This document shows, one piece after another, positions 1-5,209 of a stretch of DNA of 8,885 nt (position 1 is the first letter of the stretch; each line of letters begins with the position of its first letter). A program made the position numbers and the translations under genes. Under the pieces are notes generated by a model. That model was given only the letters and a program-made list of their open reading frames with translations, was not told where the DNA came from and ran no database searches. Source of the stretch: Lysobacteraceae bacterium. Its GTDB lineage: Bacteria; Pseudomonadota; Gammaproteobacteria; Xanthomonadales; Xanthomonadaceae. The stretch lies in contig JAQGOI010000297.1 in assembly GCA_028293685.1 (NCBI GenBank), forward strand, positions 1 through 8,885, written 5' to 3'.

Positions 1-232
1 CGGCTGCGGGATGGGCGACATCCTGGTCGATGACGTCCGAAACAAGCTTGAGCTGATCCCCACCGTGGCCGAGGCGGACGTCGAACTGGTCTTCGACCCG
101 CCCTGGAATCGCACCATAGATGTCCGAAGCCGCCCGGCTGGAAACCGGAATGCTCTAGGTCCACGTTGGGGACGGAACCGAAGCGTGACCTCCGTCAGAC
201 TTCGCTCCCTGACGAAAGTCACGAACCTGTAA
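1..232 (+). CDS. sufT: SufT-like Fe-S cluster assembly protein (MIP18/DUF59 family), 3' part, apparently frameshifted
   Basis: The gene enters from outside the window, with codons in phase from base 2. The first visible residues read GCGMGDILVDDVRNKLELIP, followed by a VELVFDPPWN stretch. This is the C-terminal half of the MIP18/DUF59 fold as found in SufT/PaaD-like proteins, including the conserved cysteine in the GCGMG loop. Family members help deliver or mature Fe-S clusters in the cytoplasm, usually beside suf genes. After DPPWN the family normally ends within about 15 residues in a SEAARLETGM-type tail. Here the reading frame instead runs on for about 40 unrelated arginine-rich residues to a stop at 230-232. 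The expected tail is present one frame over and ends at 156-158, so a single-base insertion is likely. The family assignment is solid. Whether the insertion is a real mutation or a sequencing error cannot be told from this window. Confidence 0.8.
   Translation, partial: GCGMGDILVDDVRNKLELIPTVAEADVELVFDPPWNRTIDVRSRPAGNRNALGPRWGRNRSVTSVRLRSLTKVTNL
116..158 (+). other. Out-of-frame native C-terminus of the sufT-like gene
   Basis: From the ATG at 120, reading frame 3 gives MSEAARLETGML and then TAG at 156-158. This is the normal C-terminal signature of SufT-type proteins. The frame upstream is frame 2, so removing one base around 116-119 (for example the A at 118 in ACCATAGATG) would restore NRTMMSEAARLETGML. 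This strongly suggests an insertion at this spot. Confidence 0.7.
184..223 (+). other. Nested inverted repeat / stem-loop after the sufT-like gene, overlapping a weak CRP-like site
   Basis: CGTGAC (184-189) pairs with GTCACG (218-223), and CGTCAG (193-198) pairs with CTGACG (209-214). That gives two 6-bp stems separated by a symmetrical 3x3 internal loop, with a 10-base apical loop. No T-run follows, so this is not a classical intrinsic terminator. Bases 184-199 (CGTGA-N6-TCAGA) also match the CRP/Clp operator at eight of ten consensus positions. Function is not established. Confidence 0.35.
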
Positions 233-250
233 CCGATTTCATGCTCAAAA

Positions 251-266
251 TGTGACCTGAGTCACA
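251..266 (+). promoter_or_regulatory. Perfect CRP/Clp-type operator
   Basis: TGTGACCTGAGTCACA matches the CRP consensus TGTGA-N6-TCACA at all ten defined positions, and the core TGTGAC/GTCACA is fully palindromic. In Xanthomonas and Lysobacter relatives the CRP-like protein Clp uses this type of site and controls extracellular enzymes. A TATGCT hexamer at 282-287 could serve as a -10 element, roughly placing the operator over the -35 region. The next gene downstream encodes a secreted protein but starts more than 400 bases away, so the target could also be an untranslated RNA. Confidence 0.6.
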
Positions 267-686
267 CATACGCCACCGTTTTATGCTGCAACTGCAGCGT
301 GACTGCAGGGCTGGTGTCGCTTAGCGTCACATTCGCGGTGCAGGAACATCTGCTACCGCCCCTTGTCCAGTTGTTCGGGCCGGCGCCGCCGCTACCTAGC
401 GGATCCCTCCGCCACGGGGAATCACCAAAGCATCGATGCAGGGCCCTTCCGTGGGCCACGTATCCGTGCGGCGTCGGGGGCCGCCAGGCCGTTCGGCGCG
501 TCTGTTGGAAGACCACGCGTCGCCCTCCCGGGCGTCATCCGTAAACCAACCGCTTCAAGGCTTCCTCTGCTTGCATGTCCACAGGGCCTTTGCCCCAGAG
601 AAAGTTCGGTCTTTGTTTTGCTCACGGCAAGGATTCATCAAGACCCGCCTTCATGCGGGACCACCTTTCTACTGGGGACCTACCAC
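267..686 (+). other. Long non-coding stretch / presumed 5' leader of the PPC protein gene
   Basis: No convincing gene lies here. A frame continuous with the downstream gene stays open back to 363, but it reads as arginine/proline-rich residues with no family signature and no ribosome-binding site. Visible structure includes two CTGCAG palindromes (292-297 and 303-308). There is a short hairpin CCGCT-ACCT-AGCGG (389-402, stem from 390), and another, CCCGC-N6-GCGGG (644-659), just upstream of the presumed ribosome-binding site. If transcription begins near the CRP-like operator, this is a leader of about 390 nt that could carry post-transcriptional control. No known riboswitch was recognised. 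Confidence 0.4.
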
Positions 687-2522
687 GTGATCCGATCAAG
701 CAAGCTCACCATGGCGAGCATGAGACTGATGTTCGCCTTCGCCACTCTTACTGCCGGCGCTAGTTTCGTCAGCTTCGATGCGCATGCCGCACTCCCGGGC
801 CGGCCTGAAAAAGCCAACGGCAAACCAAGCCCTGAGGTGACCAACCCGTATTCGCCTCGCTACCAGCATGAATACCGCCACGGTGCCATCCCGACCATCG
901 GAACCGCCGAGTCGATGAAGCAATGGGCGCGTGCTCACTCGAATGCCATAACAGCCACAAACCTGAAAACGCTGTCGTACGGCGGCGGCGTCGGTGGCGT
1001 TGGCGTGATGAGCGGCCAGAACAAGGTCTACATCATTTTCTACGGAACGCAGTGGGGAACCTCGAGCACCGATGCCAACGGCAACCTGAAGTTCACCAAT
1101 GACGCCGCAGGGGCGGCCAGCGCCGCCCAGCAGATGTTCAAGGGCATTGGCACCAACGGCGAAACCTGGCAGAACGAACTGACGCAGTGGTGCAATGGTG
1201 CGGCTTCCGGCGCAACCACCTGCGCCGCCGGCCTGCCGCGCATTCCGCGCCAGAGCAACATCCTCGCCGGCGTGTGGTACGACAATGGCGTCGCGTCACC
1301 GACTGCTGCAACCGGCACGCAGCTGGCCCAGGAAGCCGTCAAGGCCGCCGGGCATTTCGGCAACACCGCGACCGGCTCCAACCGCTCCACCTACTACATC
1401 ATCCTGTCGCCGAAGGGCACGAACCCGGACAACTACCAGGGCCAGTACTGCGCCTGGCACGACTACACCGGCGACGGCTATGGCGTCACCGCTCCGGGTG
1501 GTGATCTGGCCTTCAGCAACCAGCCCTACAACATCGATTCGGGCGCGGGCTGCGGCGTGAACTTCGTCAACTCGGGCACGGCCGGCACGCTCGACGGCTA
1601 CACGATGACGCTCGGCCACGAATGGCACGAGATGATGTCCGACCAGTTCCCAGCGGGCGGCTGGACCAACCATGACACCGGTGGCACTTACGCCGGCCAG
1701 GAAAACTCGGACGAGTGTGCCTGGATCGCTGCCGGATCCACCGGCGGCGCCGCGAACGTCGCCTTCAGCACGGGTACTTTCGCGCAGCAAGCCAGCTGGT
1801 CCAACGACACCAATTCGTGCGCGCTCTCGCACGCAGACGTCAGCGGCGGTGGCGGCGGCGGTGGTCCCACAGCGTTGAGCAATGGCGTGGCCAAGACCGG
1901 TATTGCCGGTGCAGCAGGCAGCGACCAGTACTTCACGCTGGCGGTTCCGGCCGGCGCAACGGGTCTGAAGTTCGTCACCTCGGGCGGCACGGGTGACGCG
2001 GACCTGTACGTCAAGTTCGGTTCCAATCCGACCACGACCACCAACGATTGCAAATCCGAAGGTGGCACGACGGCGGAAACCTGCTCGATCGCGACGGCCC
2101 AGGCCGGTACGTACTACGTGCTGGTCCATGGCTACGCGACCTTCTCGGGCGTCAGCCTGACGGGTAGCTACGCCACGGGCGGCGGCGGAACCTGCACCCC
2201 GAGCGGTACGACCCTGTGCAGCGGCACCGTGGTGGCATTGCCATCGGTGGCGACGGGCGGTGTGTCGTCTACCTACAACCTGGTCGTTCCGGCGGGCAAG
2301 ACCAGCGTGGTGTTCAACATCTCCGGCGGTACCGGCGATGCGGACATGTACGTCAACTTTGGCAGCGCACCGACCTCGACCACGTACACCTGCCGTCCGT
2401 ACCTGACGGGCAACGCCGAGACGTGCACGATCAACTCGCCGGCGTCGGGTACGTACTACGTCAACGTGCGGGCCTACGCGGCCTACTCGGGTGTCAGCCT
2501 CAAGGCCACCATCTCGCCGTAA
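687..2522 (+). CDS. Secreted EXORDIUM-like HExxE protein with two C-terminal PPC domains
   Basis: The product is a predicted 611-residue exported protein. The n-region has Arg/Lys, followed by a hydrophobic core (MFAFATLTAGASF) and an AHA-ALP cleavage site near residue 34. The GTG at 687 was chosen because GGGGA lies 8 bases upstream; ATGs at 711 and 720 are alternatives with weaker sites. The mature N-terminal domain (about 35-390) has a VYIIFYGTQWG strand, a YCAWHDY motif, then GHEWHEMMSD with H311-E312-x-x-E315, and GQENSDECAW from about 338. This order resembles plant EXORDIUM/PHI-1 proteins and their bacterial relatives. It is not the HExxH of standard zinc proteases. A poly-glycine linker leads to PPC1 (about 395-496), and a second Gly linker to PPC2 (about 508-611). 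Each PPC domain has GGTGDAD.YV and GTYYV motifs. PPC domains are common on secreted peptidases and are often removed during maturation. Catalytic activity is unproven. Confidence 0.88.
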   Translation: MIRSSKLTMASMRLMFAFATLTAGASFVSFDAHAALPGRPEKANGKPSPEVTNPYSPRYQHEYRHGAIPTIGTAESMKQWARAHSNAITATNLKTLSYGGGVGGVGVMSGQNKVYIIFYGTQWGTSSTDANGNLKFTNDAAGAASAAQQMFKGIGTNGETWQNELTQWCNGAASGATTCAAGLPRIPRQSNILAGVWYDNGVASPTAATGTQLAQEAVKAAGHFGNTATGSNRSTYYIILSPKGTNPDNYQGQYCAWHDYTGDGYGVTAPGGDLAFSNQPYNIDSGAGCGVNFVNSGTAGTLDGYTMTLGHEWHEMMSDQFPAGGWTNHDTGGTYAGQENSDECAWIAAGSTGGAANVAFSTGTFAQQASWSNDTNSCALSHADVSGGGGGGGPTALSNGVAKTGIAGAAGSDQYFTLAVPAGATGLKFVTSGGTGDADLYVKFGSNPTTTTNDCKSEGGTTAETCSIATAQAGTYYVLVHGYATFSGVSLTGSYATGGGGTCTPSGTTLCSGTVVALPSVATGGVSSTYNLVVPAGKTSVVFNISGGTGDADMYVNFGSAPTSTTYTCRPYLTGNAETCTINSPASGTYYVNVRAYAAYSGVSLKATISP

Positions 2523-2545
2523 CGGCAGCGCAATCCTTGAACAGG

Positions 2546-2575
2546 AAAACCCCGGCTTCGGCCGGGGTTTTTTTT
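2546..2575 (+). terminator. Strong Rho-independent terminator of the PPC protein gene
   Basis: CCCCGGC (2550-2556), a TTCG tetraloop and GCCGGGG (2561-2567) are followed by eight T residues, with AAAA preceding the stem. It begins 24 bases after the stop codon. The flanking A and T runs could also let it work partly in the opposite direction for the convergent minus-strand gene. Confidence 0.95.
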
Positions 2576-2609
2576 GCGCCTCGAATGAGCAACGGACGCG
2601 CCAAATCCC

Positions 2610-2637
2610 AAGCTCGAACCAAGCTCGAACCAAGCTC
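2610..2637. repeat. Short 11-bp tandem repeat, 2.5 copies
   Basis: AAGCTCGAACC occurs at 2610-2620 and again at 2621-2631, followed by the partial copy AAGCTC (2632-2637). It lies between two convergent genes. It is a likely slippage-type repeat with no obvious function. Confidence 0.7.
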
Positions 2638-2649
2638 TCGTGACATCCA

Positions 2650-2667
2650 ATCACACATTCGTGTGAT
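2650..2667. repeat. Perfect 7-bp inverted repeat between convergent genes
   Basis: ATCACAC (2650-2656), ATTC, GTGTGAT (2661-2667) can form a 7-bp hairpin. It sits about 55 bases past the stop of the minus-strand I78 gene. There is no T-run on either side, so it could be a weak or Rho-assisted terminator, an mRNA-stabilising hairpin or a protein-binding site. Confidence 0.5.
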
Positions 2668-2720
2668 CGCCCCGCCATCCTTGCCAACATCCCAGCAGCG
2701 ACCCGCTTACGAAGGCAACA

Positions 2721-3038
2721 TCAGCCGCAACTGTAGGCCAGCACCTTGCGTGCGTTGTCGATGCGAAGATTCAATCGTGCGGGATTGACTTCGTTGGTAA
2801 CCATCATCCCCGGTCGCAGCACGCGTACGCTGGTCGCGCCCGCCTCCATGCGCGCCCGTTCGATTAGCGCATCGTCGGCTACGAGCCCAAGCGACCACGA
2901 AAGTTTTCGAGCATCGCACACGCCTGGAGAGGAATGGTCCGCATGACCATCGTCGGACGGGGCGGCGTTACGCGGCGGAGCCGCGCACGCTGACAAGGCG
3001 ACTAGCATCAGAAGAAGAGTGCATTGGCAACGGTTCAT
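2721..3038 (-). CDS. I78-family peptidase inhibitor lipoprotein
   Basis: The product is a 105-residue lipoprotein. The signal peptide ends in a lipobox LSAC with the lipidated cysteine at residue 18, and a Ser/Pro/Asp/His-rich linker runs to about residue 40. The C-terminal domain has the layout of the I78 peptidase inhibitor family (PF11720): GLVADDALIERARMEAGATS, VRVLRPGMMVTNEVNPARLN, and a terminal YSCG. C41 and C104 could form a disulphide. Known members of the family inhibit serine proteases. The expected role here is to protect the envelope from self-made or foreign proteases. The ATG at 3038 was chosen because AGGAG (3044-3048 on the complement) lies 5 bases upstream; a GTG at 3041 is too close to it. 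The gene converges on the secreted PPC protein gene, which makes a functional link attractive but unproven. Confidence 0.9.
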   Translation of the reverse strand: MNRCQCTLLLMLVALSACAAPPRNAAPSDDGHADHSSPGVCDARKLSWSLGLVADDALIERARMEAGATSVRVLRPGMMVTNEVNPARLNLRIDNARKVLAYSCG

Positions 3039-3527
3039 CACAGCTCCTAGGGGCAGATAAGGGAATGCCGGCCTTGTGCCCGAACATTGTTCTTGGCGTC
3101 TGAATTATGGAGCGCTTTTGCTTGGGAAAACATCGGCAATCGCCGTGACATAGGGGCGACCTGCCTGCTGCGGTCGTATCCACCGCGAACGCGGTGCAAC
3201 AACTTCAATGTACGCCGCAAGCCGGTGTTCCCGTTCTTAAAAATAGAGAAAAATAGAAATGCGCCATCTCCAACGGCAGACGCATCGCGGGGCGTATCTG
3301 GGGGCACATCCACTGATAGCCGTTGATCAAATATCAAATGATCAAACACTTGCATCGACTTTGCGGGGCCGAGTGCCGCACCATCAGGCGGTTCACGACG
3401 TCGCACGATGGCCCCGACGCCAAAACAAAACCCGCTTCGTCCTTTCGCGCAGGGATGCGAGGAAAAAAGCGAGAGCCGCGCGCTTGACCCGGCTTTCGAC
3501 GCACACGTCGAACGAATGCGACCCGCG
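3039..3527. other. Intergenic stretch of about 490 bases without a supported gene
   Basis: Open frames exist on both strands, but none has a ribosome-binding site together with a recognisable product. Visible elements are a 6-bp hairpin CACCGC-GAAC-GCGGTG (3181-3196) and two AAAAATAG copies at 3239-3246 and 3249-3256. Those A-tracts repeat at a 10-bp period, which suggests curved DNA. There is also a TTGATCA/TGATCAA inverted repeat (3323-3345). A 7-bp long-range stem, CGGGGCC (3364-3370) with GGCCCCG (3410-3416), encloses smaller inverted repeats. The stretch holds the promoter of the I78 gene and perhaps an untranslated RNA. Confidence 0.4.
3323..3345. promoter_or_regulatory. AT-rich inverted repeat, possible operator
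   Basis: TTGATCA (3323-3329) and TGATCAA (3339-3345) form a perfect 7-bp inverted repeat with a 9-base spacer, in an AT-rich island within otherwise GC-rich DNA. TTGAT-N5-ATCAA resembles an FNR box but has one spacer base too many. No adjacent gene start makes its target clear. Confidence 0.3.
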
Positions 3528-3737
3528 TCAGCGGATGGCTGCGCGTACGTCTGCTTCGGTCACTTCGCGGGTGTGCCGACCAGCCATCAGGCGTTCGACG
3601 GCCGAGTCCTTCATCGTGTCAATTGCCGCTTCCCACGCGGCATTCCAGATCGCCTGGGCCAGGATCGGCGGGCAGTCGCCGCCGTCCCTGCCACCGTCCT
3701 TGCGATACCACTTGGCGAATTCCCTGTCCCTGTGCAT
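3528..3737 (-). CDS. Small hypothetical protein, 69 aa
   Basis: This is a charged, cytosolic-looking protein with no signal peptide or membrane segment. Residues 3-20 are rich in Arg/Lys/Asp/Gly. A central helix-like stretch (24-41, ILAQAIWNAAWEAAIDTM) carries a W-x-A-A-W-x-A-A-I pattern of the kind seen in small prophage or accessory proteins. The C-terminus REVTEADVRAAIR is probably helical. The ATG at 3737 was preferred over a TTG at 3743 because GGAGAGG on the complement (3746-3752) lies 8 bases upstream. It is 195 bases downstream of the EF-hand gene on the same strand, with its own candidate operator (3791-3802) in the gap, so it is probably a separate transcript. I do not recognise the family. 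The strong ribosome-binding site and protein-like composition are the reasons to call it. Confidence 0.6.
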   Translation of the reverse strand: MHRDREFAKWYRKDGGRDGGDCPPILAQAIWNAAWEAAIDTMKDSAVERLMAGRHTREVTEADVRAAIR

Positions 3738-3790
3738 CTTCAAAACCTCTCCAGCGTTGTGTGCGAAAAGCCGCAGCGTGCGTCACGCAA

Positions 3791-3802
3791 GCGAACGTTC
3801 GC
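3791..3802. promoter_or_regulatory. 12-bp perfect palindrome, candidate operator
   Basis: GCGAACGTTCGC is a perfect 12-bp palindrome centred on AACGTT, a pattern typical of LacI/GalR-type operators. It lies 54-65 bases upstream of the start of the 69-aa gene (minus strand), where a promoter would be expected. The regulator is unknown. Confidence 0.35.
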
Positions 3803-3821
3803 GAAAGCACATGGCTTTGAC

Positions 3822-3836
3822 ATGAGCGTTGCTCAT
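3822..3836 (-). terminator. Possible weak terminator hairpin of the EF-hand gene
   Basis: ATGAGC (3822-3827), GTT, GCTCAT (3831-3836) is a perfect 6-bp stem with a 3-base loop, about 100 bases beyond the stop of the EF-hand gene. There is no T-run after it on the minus strand, so termination would be inefficient or Rho-assisted. Confidence 0.25.
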
Positions 3837-3932
3837 CAAGGCACGTTTGTGATGCGCCCACGGTCACTCTGGACCCGGGCATCCGCCTGCGCCAGTGCTC
3901 GGCGCAGCTTTGCGACAGGCGGCCGCGACGCG

Positions 3933-4544
3933 TCAGTGGCCTGGAAGCGACGCCGGTGCGGACTGCATGGGATGAGCCGCGTCCATTTCGGGCCGGGAGA
4001 CGAAACCGTCATGGTTGCTGTCCATGTGCGCGAACCGCGCGCGCGCGGTGGCTGCGTACTCGACGGTGCTGACGAAGCCGTCGTGGTTGGCATCGAGCAG
4101 GGCGCCCATTCCACCCAGTCCCCTATGCTGGTCCGCTGCAGGTGCGGATGTGCTGGCGACGCCTTTTCTGGTATGCGCGGCCTGCATCTCGATCGTGGAA
4201 ACGACGCCGTCGTGATTGATGTCCAGCCGATTGAAGAGTGCCTGGGCAACGGCGGCATCCTCGGCGGTCTTGGCGCCGGGCTGCCTGGCATCAGCCGATG
4301 GTCCCTCCACTGCTGCCCGATGGGCGGCGTCGAGTTCGGCGGCTGTCAGCTGCCCATCGTGATTGGCGTCCATGCGCGCGAACGTCGCCTTTGCCACGGC
4401 AGCATGTTCCTGGAGCGAAATGCGGCCATCATGATTGGCGTCCATGTTTTCGAACATCGGATTGGCCTGACCCCACGCACTGGCCGAAGCGGCCAACCCG
4501 GCGATGATCGAAAACACGAGGGTGCGGCGACGGTTGAGATGCAT
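3933..4544 (-). CDS. Exported calcium-binding protein with five EF-hand loops
   Basis: The product has 203 residues. An N-terminal signal peptide (MHLNRRRTLVF, then a hydrophobic run to SAWGQA) indicates export, with cleavage near residue 27. Five canonical 12-residue EF-hand loops follow, at about 35-46, 59-70, 108-119, 151-162 and 175-186. All share the D-x-N-H-D-G core and a glutamate at position 12, so all should bind Ca2+. Loops 1-2 and 4-5 are spaced 24 residues apart as normal pairs. Loop 3 stands alone, flanked by low-complexity linkers (about 77-95 and 125-145). Bacterial proteins of this type act as periplasmic or extracellular Ca2+ sensors or buffers; no enzymatic domain is visible. 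The start is supported by the signal peptide and a modest GGA about 10 bases upstream. The gene follows the DUF6630-like gene with a 104-base gap in which no promoter was recognised. Confidence 0.88.
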   Translation of the reverse strand: MHLNRRRTLVFSIIAGLAASASAWGQANPMFENMDANHDGRISLQEHAAVAKATFARMDANHDGQLTAAELDAAHRAAVEGPSADARQPGAKTAEDAAVAQALFNRLDINHDGVVSTIEMQAAHTRKGVASTSAPAADQHRGLGGMGALLDANHDGFVSTVEYAATARARFAHMDSNHDGFVSRPEMDAAHPMQSAPASLPGH

Positions 4545-4648
4545 GCGTGCGAATTCCGGAGGATGGATTGGCCGTAGCCTGAAGGTGCGGGCATGAGCCT
4601 TGGATTAACGCGTCCGAACTCGAACACCGGTGTCGGCGCCGGCCCCGG

Positions 4649-5209
4649 TCAAGCTGCCCCCGTGCGTACATCGATGCCCAACGCCGAGGCGACCATCCGC
4701 ATGCCTTCGTCGTCGCGGCTCAAGGTGATCCAGCCTGCGGTGGCGTCGGTTCCGGTGTCCCACGTCCACAGCGTGTAGCCATATTCGCGCAGGCGATCGA
4801 AGGCGACAGCGATCAGCGCCGGGACTTGTGCCTGGGCGAGGAACGCATCGTCGCTGGCGTCTTCAACGCCCCAATCGATGCGCAGGTTCCAACGGGCGGC
4901 CAGCTCGCCGATGGCGTCCATGCACGTTGCCGGATCATCGTCGTCGACATGGAATCCGGCTTTCCAGTCGATCACGTCGCGGATCCGCCACACCGGCTCG
5001 ACGTCGTCGTCGCCGGTAGCCAGCGCCTCCTGGTAGGCCGCGAACTGCTGCAGCGCCGCGTCCTCGTCACCGGGATTGATCATCAGCAGCAACTGCCAGA
5101 CGATCGCCTCGATGCTGGCGTCTTCATCGACATCGGCGTCCATGCCGGGCGCCGGTACGCCGTTGGCGAAATTGTCGTCCGGATCGAATTCGGCATCGTG
5201 GGTGGTCAT
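4649..5209 (-). CDS. DUF6630-like hypothetical protein, translationally coupled to the kinase
   Basis: This is a 186-residue acidic cytosolic protein with no signal peptide or membrane segment. The N-terminal 30 residues are Asp-rich and probably disordered. The body contains a helix with LLMINPGDEDAALQQF (about 41-56), VIDWKAGFHVDDDDP (79-93), ELAARWNLRIDW (102-113) and a C-terminal block, REYGYTLWTWDTGTDATAGW. The last block, followed by ITLSRDDEGM, matches my memory of the DUF6630 family, which occurs in Xanthomonadaceae and has no known function. The start ATG at 5209 overlaps the kinase stop codon (ATGA, 5206-5209). This indicates translational coupling and expression from the same mRNA. 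A longer frame upstream is just the antiphase of the kinase receiver domain. The role is unknown; the coupling suggests a part in the same signalling process. Confidence 0.85.
   Translation of the reverse strand: MTTHDAEFDPDDNFANGVPAPGMDADVDEDASIEAIVWQLLLMINPGDEDAALQQFAAYQEALATGDDDVEPVWRIRDVIDWKAGFHVDDDDPATCMDAIGELAARWNLRIDWGVEDASDDAFLAQAQVPALIAVAFDRLREYGYTLWTWDTGTDATAGWITLSRDDEGMRMVASALGIDVRTGAA

Noticed and set aside
363..686. N-terminal extension of the PPC protein back to 363
   Set aside because: The extension is Arg/Pro-rich and family-free, and it would bury the signal peptide more than 100 residues inside the protein. The GTG at 687 has a ribosome-binding site and gives a normal signal peptide.
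2639..2655. Possible second CRP site CGTGA...TCACA between the convergent genes
   Set aside because: The spacer is seven bases instead of six, and there is no promoter downstream of it, so it was kept only as part of the inverted repeat.
1296..2690. Long open frame on the minus strand (464 codons) opposite the PPC protein gene
   Set aside because: It is antisense to a gene with clear signal peptide and domains. Its translation is Arg/Val/Gly-rich with no motif, as expected from a GC-rich shadow frame.
3408..4577. Plus-strand frame of 389 codons across the EF-hand gene
   Set aside because: The five exact EF-hand loops and signal peptide are on the minus strand. The plus-strand reading has only repetitive antisense artefacts of those loops.
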